DNA of 64,000 nucleotides, taken from NCBI GenBank assembly GCA_018907035.1, contig JACCIC010000064.1, positions 248,001 through 312,000 on the forward strand. The letters are read 5' to 3'. Under the pieces are notes generated by a model, which was given only the letters and a program-made list of their open reading frames with translations, was not told where the DNA came from and did no database searches. This document shows positions 43,795 through 56,299 of the stretch, one piece after another; the stretch's first letter is position 1, and each line of letters opens with the position of its first letter. This stretch comes from Sycobia sp. Sy_11. Taxonomy: Eukaryota > Arthropoda > Insecta > Hymenoptera > Epichrysomallidae. A program made the position numbers and the translations under genes.

Positions 43795-44340
43795 CCGACA
43801 GGAAAAGATTATGAAAGAGCCGAGCTGCACGGTTTTTGTGACGCTAGTTTAGTCACGTACGCGTGCGTCGCGTATCTTCGATTTTACCACGAACTACATC
43901 TATTTGGAACTACACCGCGTTTGGCTTTCATTATGGCGAAGTCGAGAGTTGAAAAGGTAAAACCCATTACGGCCTCCCGACTTAAACTACAAACAGCATT
44001 ACTGAGGGCTAGACTCACGCCAACGATGGGAAAAGACCTCGAAATACCAATACAGCGCCGCCACTTCTAGTCCGACTCAACCACCGTTCTTCAATGGTTA
44101 CGTTCAGAGCCGCATACACCTCAAGTTTTCCTGGTGAATAGACTGGGAGAGATCCATGAATTAACCAAACCTGCCGAATGGCGTTCGGTAGCGACTACCT
44201 TGAATTCGGTAGATGATGCGACCAGGCCCATAATATATTATCGACCAAGAGTCGTTGGATTGAAGGTTTCGAATTTTTGTTTCGTGCGCAATTGGAATAG
44301 CCTAAAGAAAAATCACTGACCGAGATCGAAAGGAAAGCGA
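43795..44340 (+). pseudogene. BEL/Pao RNase H
   Basis: RNase H removes the RNA template. HGFCDASLVTYACVAYLRF (catalytic-type Asp) is followed by KPITASRLKLQTALLRARL and, after a stop at about 44068, SDSTTVLQWLRSEPHTPQ and NRLGEIHEL. The element-specific motifs are clear and the frame is broken. Confidence 0.85.
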
Positions 44341-44821
44341 TTGAAAAACAAGAAACGAAATGAGCGTATGTATGCGTGACGCCTCTCGCGGTTGTGAGTG
44401 ATATATCCCTCTTCCTTAAATTGTTGGGTTTGGATAGCATTCTAATTTGAGCTAGGCGCGTTCAGAAGGCATTTAACAGATTTGGGAGTTTGCAGAACGG
44501 CATTGACAGCATCAACGCGGACACGGCGATTGAAGCAGAGAGACTTTGGTTACGCAAAATACAATTCGAGAACTTCGGTGAAGAGCTCGATGCAATAAAG
44601 AAATGAGAGCTGGTGCACCAGGGTAGTAAATTGAACCGTTCAAATATCTTTCTCGACAAGAACCAAATACTCCGAGCCGAGGGAAAAGTTACAAAATTAT
44701 CTAGCTCGCTGTTTGAGAACCGTCCTATAATTTTAGATGCCCAGTATTTTGCGACAAATTTCTTATAGAAAAAAATCACCGCGAATTTCTTCACGCGAAT
44801 CATGAGACCGTTATAAATGGT

Positions 44822-45870
44822 ATGAGACCAAAGTACTACATTTTCATATTGTGCACCAAACTCCATTTGGTCAGCACCCGTTGTATAACGTGTCGAATTC
44901 GTAGAGGGCGGCCCTGTAACCCACCGATGGCCACTTTATCGACGGGATGCGTAGTCTTTCGACAACGATCTTTCAACCACTGCGGAGTTGATTACTTCGA
45001 TCCGATGCAGGTGAAAATAGTTAGGCGTAGAGAATACCCGTAGCAGGTCCTCTTCACCTGCCTTACAACGCGAGCAATCCACCTGCAACTTGTACCGATA
45101 TTAAACGCGAGTTCAGCCGTTATGACGCTGGAGAGACTGGCGGCACGCAGGAATTCGCCATCCGTCCTCTACAGCGACAACGGCATGAATTTCAAAAACG
45201 CGAACAAACAACTTTGCGAAGCAATAAACAGCATCCATCGTAGAAAACAAATAGAGTTTGCTACAAACCGCCGAATGAAATGGTTATTCAACCCACCCGA
45301 GGCGCCCCATATGGGCGGTGCATGGGAGCGCCTAATAAAATCTATGAAAACAGCGTTATATGCTGTGCTACGCGATGACGCACTCACAAAAGAAATTCTG
45401 TAGACATTACTAATCGAAATTGAACATTCGATCAACTCTCGCCCGCTTACAAACATGTCGTGAACCCTTAGGACGAAGAGACCCTCACGCCTAACAACTT
45501 TTTCATCGGATATTCTTCGGGTTACGTGTGCCTAGAGTGATACGTAACTGTAACTTGAATCTCGCGCACATCATACAGAGTGACTCAAATGTTAGCGGAA
45601 AGATTTTTGACACGATGGTTGAGAGAGTATTTTCCGACTCTAATACGGAGGCCGAAGTGGCAGGAGCGCTAAACACCGTTAAGCCCGAACTATATTGTCT
45701 TAATAATAGATTAAAAAATCCCGCGCAACGTTTGGTTAAAAGGCAAAATCATCGTAACGTATCCTAGCGCGTATGGAGCCGTAAGAATAGTGAAGGTACG
45801 TACTTCATTGAACGAGTACCTTCGGCCTGCGCGAAAACTGATTAGAATACTGGGCTCGGATGAACACTAA
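44822..45870 (+). pseudogene. BEL/Pao integrase
   Basis: The zinc-binding part is decayed (CITCRIRRGRPCNPPMATL). The core has HCGVDYFDPMQVK (first Asp, usual form HVGVDYFGP), CLTTRAIHLQLV, SDNGMNFKNANKQL (second Asp) and APHMGGAWERLIKSMKTAL with the catalytic Glu. The C-terminal part has RWLREYFPTLIRRPKW (about 45610) and IIVTYPSAYGAVRIVKV (about 45754-45800), ending at a stop at 45870. Stops at about 45041, 45401, 45462 and 45538 and several shifts disable it. Confidence 0.88.
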
Positions 45871-46409
45871 AATTACGCGAATTTTTGACTTGGGGAACAT
45901 TTATTGCATGTATAGATCAAAGAAAACTAGACAGTAAATAAAATACAATAATGTACAATCATTGCGTAAATATCATAAAGACGAGAACGATGGGTTAAGA
46001 AATTTGTGAAACCAGGAAGCAGCTAGGAGGAACCCTTAACTTGTAAAAATTAGCTTGAAGCACGAAACCTCTTTCTCTCTCCCTCTTCCTCCCTTCCCGG
46101 CTAACCTTCATACATTGAAGATGTGCCGTCTGCGTATGTGATGCTGAGAGGTGAAAGCCCTAGGGAGGAGGGGAAGAAGAGGAGAGCGAGAGAGGGTCTC
46201 AAATGAACAACTACACTCCCATATCTCCGTAGGCATCACGGCCGTTGTAGACATGCTGTTTGCATTCCTGGTGCCAGAAGGTGGGAGAACGTACGGGTGA
46301 GAGGAGGAAAACACCTTATAAAACGGTGTTGCCCACGTCTCTAGCTGGGCTTCTCCGCATGTGTTATAAGCAGGCCGTCTGTACACGTGAAACCGGACGA
46401 TGAGGAGCT

Positions 46410-46423
46410 GCGAAGGAGGGGAT
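46410..46423 (+). promoter_or_regulatory. Polypurine tract before 3' LTR
   Basis: GCGAAGGAGGGGAT sits just before the LTR start TGTAAGAATG, the usual place for plus-strand priming. Confidence 0.65.
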
Positions 46424-46904
46424 TGTAAGAATGAAAAGGTCTCGTAGAACGTCGATCACGCGGAAACAATGCTGCTAATCAACGCGCAAGTGGGCCAAAA
46501 ACGCGGAAGCTACGAAAATGCGCGGGACAATACAATGCTGCTATCCCAGTTATCAGAGTTTTCCGCGCAGTACCTTTGGGGGAAGTAGGGATTTCGGACA
46601 GAAACGTCGAAAAATGCGCCGTTTATCAGCGCTATCATAAGGTTCTTCCACGTGGCTCCCTAGTTAAAAATGGGGAGCACAGGGCCGCGCTGACCAGTCT
46701 TTAGTCTTTAGTTTTTAGTCTTTTGTTAAGTTCATTTGTTAATCGAAGCATTTATTTTGTGAAATTTGTCTCGAGAATAAGCTACAGTGAGCAATAAGCA
46801 AACTACCATATTCACGGAATTTATTAATAAAAACAAAAAAAAAAAAGAATATCAAAGGTATTTTTACGATCTGATTCACCGCGCTCTCATATCTACCCGC
46901 AACA
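46424..46904 (+). repeat. BEL/Pao 3' LTR (481 bp)
   Basis: It starts TGTAAGAATG and ends ACCCGCAACA. Similar to 40205-40690 but lacking the TATA-containing stretch between GGGAGC and GGCCGCGCTGACCAG. Confidence 0.85.
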
Positions 46905-47560
46905 AATTTTAAAGTTTATTGGGATAAAAAAAGTCTTCTATAAAGAAGAGGTAAAAAGAATTACAATAATTAAAAAAAACAGTAATTCAAAATTAAATAA
47001 TGATTACAATAATTCAAAGTTACAACTTTAGTTATCTTATTGTTAAACAATTTATTGCTAAAATTGAATGAAAATCCATGCTTTAAGTACATATATATAA
47101 AATATTACCGCTCGTCTGATACCTTAGGAAGTGTGAAAGGTGTAGTGGTGCACTAGATCTGACCTGGTGTTTCAGACAACAAACCGCCCCTGATATCAAA
47201 CAGGAGTTTGTAATTGCCTTTTTACACCCCAGAAGCAGATACTCGTCTAGCAAAACAGAATAAGTAGATTACCTTAAATATATTAATATACAGAGACGTA
47301 TATACCACGAATTTTTCACATTTGAAGCGTCAAACTAGACGACCTTATACGAATGCTTGTCCTTGTTTAAACCAGACAGAGCATCAAACATGCAGCTTAA
47401 AGTACTTTTGCGTTGCATGACTTCATAATCATGTCCTTTGAATGCTAATGCCCAAAGAGCAAGAACCTTGAAGAAAACCTTGTACGATCATTTCTTCGCC
47501 AGCTGTTTAATGTTTTGTAACAATACGCGAGTAGTGCATGTCAAAAAAAATGCAACAAAA
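46905..47560. other. Spacer, nothing recognised
   Basis: AT-rich, no convincing coding or repeat content. A palindrome-like GGTGTTTCAGACAAC...GTTTGTAATTG region near 47170 is weak. Confidence 0.4.
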
Positions 47561-47567
47561 AAATTTA

Positions 47568-48050
47568 GAGTAACGTTGCGCGATAAAATTTTGTGTGGAA
47601 CTTGGCAAAATCGCGACAGAAACTTATGTAAAAGTATTTAAGGCGCATGGTAGCGATGCCCTGCATCCTAGTCAGGTTTTCGGTGACATACCGATTTTAA
47701 AAAAGGCCGTTACAGCGTCAAATATGAGGCGTGGTGCGAAAGGCCAATTTAAGTGCGAACCCAGAAGCCAAAATTTTTACTTTGATTATTCACATAATCA
47801 AAGCTGCTTCAGGTATTAGAGAAACCATAGTTTAATGCAGCTATGTTAGTAAGAAAATTTTATAAACAGTCCGATCTCGTTGATACGCATTTTCGCTTCT
47901 TTCGCCACAGTATCGCCATATTCTCAGAATAATGGGCAAAAGTAGTAGAAAATGACGGAAAATATTTTAAGCAAGCTAACGGGTATCCATTTTCCATCAT
48001 AAATGTTCTTTTTCCGTGAAAAAAGGTCGCAAACTAAGTTCGTCTCCTAA
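47568..48050 (+). mobile_element. Internally deleted mariner (family E)
   Basis: An N-terminal helix-turn-helix part (ELGKIATETYVKVFKAHGSD, ALHPSQVF) is joined by a deletion to the C-terminal end (AKVVENDGKYFK, about 47940-47975). The terminal repeat AAACTAAGTTCGTCTCCTAA closes it. That repeat is shared with the family C copy at 51140. The left end is missing. Confidence 0.75.
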
Positions 48051-48222
48051 TAAAATTAGTTGAACACTTACATTTAAACTAAATTAATCCCTTCTCTTCA
48101 AAGTTACATTATATGATGCTAGGTAAAGGAGAATATGACTCATTAACATTAATCAATGGTTGTTTGTTATAAAAGTCAATAATAATTTTACAAAATTACT
48201 TATATAATGAAATATTGTGACG

Positions 48223-49150
48223 TCTGGGCATTTTCGCCCTTTTTAGCACATTATCTTAATTCGAAATGCACACGTATATCTTCTCATATATACGCCTGTG
48301 TGCCTTCGAAACTAACTTGACTGGTTTCGAGCCTGGAGTTTCCTCCACTAGCTCGGGATTATTAAACAATTGAAGGGAAAAGAAGATCTATTTAATGAAT
48401 GAATAAAATGAAGATTTGTTTAAGAGTTGGCTACGTTAATTTATATAGACTGAAGCCCAAGGCTCTGTTTAGATACGAATTCCCTTCGTTTTGAAGGAAA
48501 GAGGTATCTGCCTCGGCCTACCAGTCTAGTTCCCTATTAGAGAGAGAGAATATATGTGTATGCAAAAAAAACAAAAAGGGGCACGTACAGTCCTACCATG
48601 TAGGAGGGCCAGTCACCACCCCGGATCATGGAATATGTGAGACAGAGGAGAGAAGAAAAAACAATTAGAATAATTAATTTGTAAATAGTTTTTATTGTAC
48701 TTACTTGGAGAGAGAGAGAGATGGCTGATGATGTTCTGACACTGACTGGTACTGATTACTGGACTGAGACTGCGACTGACTGAATGCATTTTTGTGGAAA
48801 AATCGGAGTTTTATATAGCCGATTTTTCCATGATCATCCGCAATCCCTCTCTCTGCTCCTCGTTTTTACAGCTTTATTATTACTTTGTTTACTTTGCTTA
48901 CTTTTAGCTTTAATATTAGTATAAACAATTAAATTTTATCATAAACATTCATTATAATTTTTGTGTTAAGTATTTGTTTTATTAAAAATGTGGTTTAATT
49001 ATTTAAAGTATTAATTTTACTATAAATTAAGTATCAAAAATTGTACACTAGCGCATCGCTAATGCACATGTTGCGTTACCTATGAGACCTTCTTCGGAGA
49101 AACATACGCTTCTGACGTATGATCTTGCGCAAGCCAACGTCTTATTTCGG
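48223..49150. repeat. Possible solo LTR or LTR remnant
   Basis: On the - strand a promoter-like GGCTATATAAAACTCCG (about 48817) is followed about 30 bases on by CATTCAGTCAGTCGCAGTCT, an initiator-like block, then AATAAAAAC near 48690. The edge at 48223 reads TGTGACGTCTGGGC on the + strand. No matching second copy or target duplication was found, so limits and orientation are uncertain. Confidence 0.35.
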
Positions 49151-49257
49151 CGGTATTATGAAATTGTTTTCCTCGCAATCATAAGATGATGACATGCTAG
49201 ACGAAATTTGGTCATTTTAGTTTCGATTTTTATTCTACAAAACTTTATTTTTTTGTA

Positions 49258-49267
49258 TATATTATAT

Positions 49268-49316
<49 letters not shown>
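49258..49316. repeat. (TA)n microsatellite
   Basis: TA alternation with two small interruptions. Confidence 0.9.
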
Positions 49317-49317
<1 letters not shown>

Positions 49318-50634
49318 GTCTATACAAGTATATATACTTATTATGTAAATATATCAATGTTTACCTGTAATATTTTTTTTCTTGCTTAATAAAATTAATA
49401 ATATTTTATTATGATTATTAGCTCGATGTTACAATAATAATTAAGCATCAGACAAAATTTCATACATAGTTAATTCATTCATGTAAGACTTACTATTTAT
49501 TTGAATTACTTAGCATTGAGTCAAACTTTTTGAAGTGGATCACCAAAAATCGAGTAGCTGAATTTTATATATTTTTTCACAGATTACTGAAGGTTTATAT
49601 ATTAAAATAAATGTCCTATAACATTTTGTCAAAATCTACATTTTTGAAAAACTTATAAACAAATGAATATTTAAGCACGTTTTTGTTCAAATTGCGATTA
49701 TTCCAACAGATTCTAATAAAAATACACAAAATTTGATACACAATATACACAAAATATGAAAAAAAAATTATACATACATATTCATATTCTTTATAATCAA
49801 TCAACAAAAACAAGCGTATAGAATTATTTGCACACTATACAATACTTTTACAGAAATAAACTTTTCTCTCATTTTGTTCACCAAATGTCGCTTTCAAAAA
49901 TGTAATTATTTTTGAGTTATACAGATTCACTCCAACAGCATCATCATTGTTATATTCATAGTAAACGACATAATTGATCTTGCAAACAATATTAGTTTTA
50001 TGGTATATTATATTTACACCTAATGTCATTCTGGACCAATTCTGCTACTAAATGGCATCTTGGACATGAATAAGAAATTAACTAACAAGAAATTCACCCT
50101 TTTTTAATTCATTTTTTCAAGAAATTCGGTGAGCAAAAAGTTTATTACTTCTCACATGCAGCGGGATCACAGTATAAAAATCGATTTAATTTATTAAATT
50201 TTTTGTATCACGAGACACATTTTGACGTCAAAGCTGAGTCGCACTTTTTTGCTACTGCACATGAGAAAAAAAGCTTGTAATGGTATTGGTGGATCCTTGG
50301 AGAGGAGTGCCTACCCTGCAAGCTTACAAGATAAAACCATTATTATGACGTTAAAATTTTTTGAATGGGCTTGCAATGTTTTAAAAGAAATTAGTTTCGA
50401 TCTAAGTTTATCGAATGAATACGAGAAACATAAAAGAAATTAGAACCCCGTTTTCTTACTGCCAAAAAATAAAGAGATCAATATCATTGCTTCAAGCCGT
50501 TCGACATAAAAAGTTTAGAATGTAAGACCTTGTCGAACAATACAAAAAGTATTATATTGGAAGTGTGTAAATAATTTTATAAGTTTGTTTTTGTTGATTG
50601 ATTATAAATAATATAAATATACATGAATTTTTTT
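49317..50634. other. AT-rich intron or spacer
   Basis: Short open frames only. The text ACTAAATGGCATCTTGGA at 50046 resembles ACTAGATGGCGTCTTGAG at 60219 and CTACGTGGCGTCTAGAAT at 61083, so a dispersed repeat end may be present. Confidence 0.35.
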
Positions 50635-51140
50635 TCATATTGCGTAATGTATCGCATGTAAACGTTTGCCAACTGCTTTGTCACTGACTCCTAACTTATT
50701 AGCGAGTTCTTTCTGTGTTTGAGCTAAGTTTTCATCCAATAATGCTTGCAATTCACTACCTTCAAACTTTTTTGGTTGTCTAGAACTTTCTTTGTCATTA
50801 TCATCAGTATCTCCATATCTAAACCGCTGAAACTCTTTACATATTGCAAGCGACGGAGCTTGTTCGCTATAACATTCTTGAACCAATCAATGAGTTTCTG
50901 CTACACTTTTTTTCAAATCAAAATAATGAAAAGGACATGTCGAAGAAACGATTTATCACGATTCATTATTCGCTGATCAAAAAATTATAATGTTTACCCA
51001 AATGATAGTGCCTGTTAACTGAAATTTATTGGTAAATGCCAAAACTAAAAAAATAGTACTAGATCCAATAGGGCTAACTTTTCGTACTGCTTATATCGCC
51101 ATCTCAACATGAAGGTCGGAAACTAAGTTCGCCTCCTAAT
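50635..51140 (-). mobile_element. 5' half of a family C mariner
   Basis: On the - strand it begins TTAGGAGGCGAACTTAGTTT at 51139, has an untranslated part and an N-terminal frame (50886-50635) with RYGDTDDNDKESSRQPKKF, LLDENLAQTQKELANKLGVS and KAVGKRLHAI. The rest is lost. It is the best copy of the left end of the family at 19685-20760. Confidence 0.82.
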
Positions 51141-51274
51141 ATAATATAGATTATAGATATTTTAAATTTGAATCAAAATTCAATGTTACAGATTTTTCAA
51201 TATTATGAAAGGAATGGAATAAAATTAGATAATTATAAGTCCTGTCTCTGGAGTGATTCTGCCAGTAGGTGAGG

Positions 51275-52670
51275 AACGAGAGTTCTAGATCACTTCCGCT
51301 GATCCAAGACTGTCTTAGCTTACAACGCTGACGTCAGGGACCCTAACCTTCTCTAGCACTATATACTTTTCTCTCTCTCGTAGCGGGAGAGAAAACATAG
51401 TTCTCTCTCTTCCAGTGGGCCGTTTTTCAATTATATTTTACTACATCACACAATCACTAACGGCATGTGTTAGAGAAAGTACGCTATATACTTTTCTCAC
51501 TGACAACACTGGTTCCGTGTTAGAGGAAAAAAAAAGTATATAGCTTTTTCTTTCCCTATACCATTCACCGAATTAGAGATGAGGAGAAATAGCAACCTTC
51601 GCTTATACTTTTCTTTCTCTGTCTGTTAGGGCCCTCCGTAGTCTACACACTTCCGATTTCATATTTATTGTAACTGTTTGAATATATGTGAATTTAATAA
51701 TCGAAAGTTTAATTTGATCTTTAGGTTTGTCAAACATTCCACATTTATTTAAAAACAAATTTATTGTTTGACATACTCCTACATCAAGACAAGTATTTTT
51801 ATATCCGACCTTACTTGTTAAAAATGTTCATATAATACTAAAACCTTTCTATTATAAAGTTAATAATTGTATGTAAACTGGATTAAATACTTTTTCATAT
51901 TAAAAATATTATTTACCTCAATTGAAGTAAAACCTAAAGTATTTGTATATAAACGAATTTTTATAGCTGTCGTTTTCATAATTGTTAATGATTTTTCGTT
52001 AAAATCTTTCACTTTATGTTATTATGCCAGTCCTAACCACCGTCGTAGCTTACATTTTATATTTTGCATGCTTAAATTCATATTATGCTTATTTTGCTGC
52101 CGCACTCAATCTCATGATTAAAGTATTACGCGCACGCGCACACACACACACATAACGACTATATACGAAACGACTTCTATGGGTAATATCGTGTTTAGGC
52201 GTCAGGAAATGATATGTAGGTATGTTAACACGGTAAAAGACGGTAGAAAACGCCTTGGGACAGCTTCCACGAGAGATACGTATTTTGTTATCTGAACACC
52301 AAACTCCCCGTAGAAGTAGTTCTGGAACACCTGGACATCATATTTTACCTCCCCTACACAAATCTCTCTATAGCAGTTGTCTCGAGACATATTCTATGAT
52401 ATAGAACAAAATATAGAAAAGTTTATAGCGTACTCTCTCTAGTACAAGGCACTAGAGACAGCGTGATGTAATTAGAAGTGCTTTTCTCTCCCTCGAGTAC
52501 GCATATAACGAGAGAGTGAAAAAATTATATATTGCTAGAAGAGGTAGAATGGCTGTGAGACGCCAGATCCTCTTGGCGTTAGCGCTGTAAGCTAAGAGAA
52601 TTGCTTCATTACTATATTACTTCCCCAGAACTGAACTAGAACTCTCTTAGCTTATCTACTATTATTTTCA
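51275..52670. mobile_element. Element with imperfect long inverted ends
   Basis: Left GAGAGTTCTAG, TCTTAGCTTACAACGCTGACG and CTTCTCTAGCACTATATACT recur in the same order on the - strand from 52660 (GAGAGTTCTAG, TCTTAGCTTACAGCGCTAACG, CTTCTAGCAATATATAA). About 1.4 kb in all, with extra CTCTCTCTCG and GTACGCTATA motifs near both ends, an (AC)n run (52129-52151), and one unit of the minisatellite found at 60243-60540. No transposase is seen. It is probably a non-autonomous DNA transposon. Confidence 0.6.
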
Positions 52671-53503
52671 AAATAAATTTCAATCAACTTCATGACATTT
52701 CAATATTATTTTTGCTAATTCAAATCAATTTCCATTGAAATCTATTAAATGCTATTAAAATCAATTGCACAATATTCATTGCTTTATAATTAAAATTCAC
52801 TAAACCTATAGATACACAAGGATTTATTGAAATCAATTCAACTTCATTGGATCTAAATGTTATTTTGGGATCATATGCAAAGTACAGTATTTTCTTCATA
52901 TATTGCAGTTAACATTGAACATTATTCCCTTTCAATCGTCGGGCAGGAAACATTGTATACATTCTACAGCATTACTATTCAAATAGTAAAATACTGCATG
53001 TAAACGATGAAACAAAAAAAATTATAGTGAGTGCATACAAAAATTGTGAATTCATCTAATGGGAGAAATCTGAACATAATGTTCCTGTGTAAAAAGCTAT
53101 TATGAAGCTCTCAAAATAAAAAATTAACAAAGAGACAGACGCCAACAGGATATCTGAGAACAATACATTGAATAACAAGATTAATGATTTCAAATTAATA
53201 GAACAAAATAACAAGTCTAAATAAAATAAAAGTTTCTTAAAACGTAATAATATTAAACTAAACAACAAGATTATAAATATTTTATTAAATATCGCAAGAG
53301 GTGACAATTAATTGTAATTAATAATTTTGTAAATAACTACAGAAATATTCGAGAAAAAATTAACGATGCCATCTTGAATGCAATAGTGGATACAGCAAAC
53401 ACAAGCATGAAATTCAGCCATTCCAAAGAGTCCTACTATAATAAAGATGATTTCACAATTTGCACACAAAACAAAGAATAAAGATAGAATGAATAAATTT
53501 AAT
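52671..53503. other. AT-rich spacer, nothing recognised
   Basis: No coding content or named repeat seen. Confidence 0.5.
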
Positions 53504-54430
53504 AAATATTTTTATCGGTCTTACCGTCCTGTTAAATTAAAAATAATTTACAATTAAGTCAATATATGTTTATACTAATATTGATACTCATCAATATAAT
53601 TAATTAATAATTATAATGACAGTCAGACTGTCCTTGCTTAATATCAGCCCGGTATACTAATCTCAAATAAAAATGTTAATTAGCTGAAAAAATTGTTTTT
53701 ATTAATAAATCACAATTTGAGTTTACCCATCACCATTATCGAATGGAAGTTACTGCTGCTGTTGTCCAACATTTCGAACCGCTACGATTCATCCTCAGAA
53801 ATAAAAATAAAATGAAAAACCCAGCATGTTACTTTATATAATCTATCCCCCCACCAAACTATAAAATTCAATAACCTAAATATACAATTTTCCCTCCACA
53901 CAAAATGTTCAAAATCAATTAATTTAATAGAGAATGATAAATGTTATCTAAGTTACTTGACTCTAACATTAAATTCACATTATTTCGATTCTTTGAAATG
54001 TGAATACTTTCAAGACTTTCCCTTTTATACTTATTTTTAATATCATGCTCCAAAATATCCACATTCGCAAAATCAAAATCAATACTACGTAAACTATATT
54101 TAAGTCTATCAATTCTCTTTTTTAAATATCTACTGGTTTGTCCAATGTAGCATTCATTACAATTCATGCAATTAATTTAGTAAACAACTCTATATTTTAA
54201 ACATAGATCATCCTTATCTTTGCAATTATTAAATAACTCACTTAAATTGTTAATATTTTTAAAGAAAATTTGAATGTTAAGTTTCCGAAAATTTCTTTGA
54301 ATTCTTTCTGACAATTTTCTAAAATATGGTAAAATAATAATAGAGCCCTTATTAACATAAACATATAAATATCAAACAATCTCAACAATGAATTTATTAA
54401 TAAATTCAATTGCATATCGATTAATAATGT
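53504..54430 (-). mobile_element. Penelope copy with endonuclease remnant
   Basis: PLTR (53504-53830) with AGTCAGACTGTC, and a hammerhead-like core at 53764-53798 (CTGAGGATGAA, loop, TTC, GAAA, TGTTGGAC). Upstream on the - strand lies the ORF end: CYIGQTSRYLKKRIDRLKYS (catalytic-type Tyr, Gly and Arg), then NKYKRESLESIHI (Glu), as in the copy at 5496, but with an internal deletion. Further 5' (54180-54420) the frame is broken by stops. Confidence 0.85.
53764..53798 (-). ncRNA. Hammerhead-like core, Penelope copy at 53.5 kb
   Basis: CTGAGGA box, one extra base, a short GAA/TTC stem closing a GCGTAGCG-like loop, GAAA, and TGTTGGAC. One base of the usual GAAAC is changed. Confidence 0.45.
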
Positions 54431-54884
54431 TCAGCGTTATTATGTTCAATTCCTGGTCTCGGTTGTTTGATATAACTACCTCTGCAAAAATATATATGTT
54501 CTTCTCTACAATCGCATCATAATTTTCCATCAATGATCAGCCTCATAGCACATCAATAGAATGGAGTTCAATAAATTTTAAAATATTTTACAATTTTATA
54601 GTATTTCTTTCCATTATTAATAGTATTTGTAGATAACTATTATACGGTATAATATATCAAGCTTGTGTGACTATGTTCTGAATTATTTATTAATACATAG
54701 AGCAGTAGACTATAAATTAATTGATTTCACTTCTTGCTTTTGCTTCGGTTTAGTATTATATATAATTAATTATTAAGTTGCTTTTCTAAATAATAGTTTC
54801 ATCATTTACAATAAGATATATATTGGAAATTGAAGAAAAATGAAAAAGAAAATATATATTTTGTAACTATATCTTTTGAAAAAA
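54431..54884. other. AT-rich spacer
   Basis: Nothing recognisable. Confidence 0.4.
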
Positions 54885-55050
54885 ATTACATGATAATAAT
54901 AAATGATTTTATCGGTCTTACAGTCTTTATAATATAATATATTAGCTAAAATAATAATAGTCAACTGTCCTTGTTTATAATCATTCCCGTAGAATCTGAA
55001 ATAAAACTTACAAATTAGTTATACAAATTAGTTATAACTTCTTTAGATAT
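54885..55050 (-). mobile_element. Penelope PLTR fragment
   Basis: TTTTATCGGTCTTACAGTCT and the CAACTGTCCTTGTTTATAAT block mark the end part of a Penelope LTR on the - strand. Confidence 0.65.
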
Positions 55051-55084
55051 TAATATTTATACACCAAATTGATATGGTTGATAG

Positions 55085-55932
55085 ATTTACACCAAGTGAA
55101 AGTTTTACCCTTTTCAAGGTAATCAATGTATATAATACCTCTTGCATTCCAAAAAACAGTAGCCATAACCTTGTTTGCCGAAAAAATTGTTTTTGCCTTC
55201 TTTGGACTTGGTTCTTCTGGTCCAATCCACTGTTTAGACTGTTGTTTGGTTCCAGCAGTGTAGTGGTGGATCCAAGTTTCCTCAACGGTTACGATTCGAT
55301 GCAAAAATTCGCTTGGATTGCGCTTACACAACGCCAAATTGGCGGCAGAAATGTTCTTTCGAATCAATTTTTGGTCGACTGTTAGGAAACGCGGCACCCA
55401 TCTTGCACAGAGTTTTTCCATATACAAATGTTGGTGCAAAATATTTTGTACACGTTCATATGACATCTTACAGGTCTCAGCTATCTGACGCACTTTTAAT
55501 CTGCGGTCTTTCTGCACTATTTGATGGATTTTTTCGATCATATATGGAGTTGTGACTTCAATGGGGCGTCCTGAGCGAAGTTCATCAGAGATGCTCACAC
55601 GGCCCTTTTTAAACTCGGAAACCCACTGCTTAATGGTTGAATATGATGGGGAGGATGTTCCCAGTGTTGAGTCCATCTCTTCTTTAATTTCCTTCGGCGT
55701 TAACCCCTTCAAATAAAAGTATTTGAATACAGCGTGATTTTCCAGCTTTTCCATTTTTACTAAAAACACAGAGGCGTCTTGTTCAGCGTGCTCTTAAACC
55801 TAAACTAACATGGGGATCAGACTGAAACTATAGCTACAAGATATCTAAGAATGGTACTATAGAACGCCACCTTAATGTAGGCCTAGTGGCGCCATCTTTT
55901 GGTCAGGCCGGAAACTTATCAATCCACCCTCG
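55085..55932 (-). mobile_element. SETMAR-like mariner (family D), copy 3, 3'-truncated
   Basis: On the - strand it begins with CGAGGGTGGATTGATAAGTT at 55932, next to TA. An open transposase frame of 239 codons starts at 55769 (MFLVKMEKLENHAVFKYFYL) without a stop until the element is cut off at about 55085. The double helix-turn-helix is intact; at the first catalytic position VTVEETW has Glu for Asp. The second and third positions are lost with the truncation. This is the best-preserved N-terminal half of the family in the window. Confidence 0.9.
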
Positions 55933-56249
55933 TATTAGATATGCCAAGGTTTAAATTGTTATACGGATAATATTATAAAGTCAAGTAAACCCTAAAAATC
56001 GTTATTTTTATGCTTTGGTAATTGAATAGAACGAACATATTGAGCTTATAAAACAGAAGTTCAACCGGAGAGAGTTAAAGTGCAACTAGCTTCAATCATT
56101 GATTGCACGCGAATGATTAAATTTAGACAATAAAGAACTTCTTTATAGATTTTCTGTTAAGAATTACATGGTTTCTGTTAAGAATACAAAGGTAACGATA
56201 AATAAATGAGACGAAACCCTGATGATATATTTGATAATTGTATTTAACT
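55933..56249. other. Spacer
   Basis: AT-rich, nothing recognised. Confidence 0.4.
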
Positions 56250-56299
56250 TAGTTCAAATTGAAATATTTCGTGAGATCTATAGGAGATTTTAGTCAGCA

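Larger units (their letters stand above)
40691..46423 (+). mobile_element. BEL/Pao retrotransposon body, decayed
   Basis: This is the internal part of a BEL/Pao LTR retrotransposon in the canonical order Gag, protease, reverse transcriptase, RNase H, integrase. Each domain is recognisable but broken by stops and shifts. It ends in a polypurine tract GAAGGAGGGGAT before the 3' LTR. Confidence 0.85.

Noticed and set aside
50222..50443. 73-codon ORF as a gene
   Set aside because: It is short, has no recognisable motif and lies in AT-rich sequence with no promoter or splice context.
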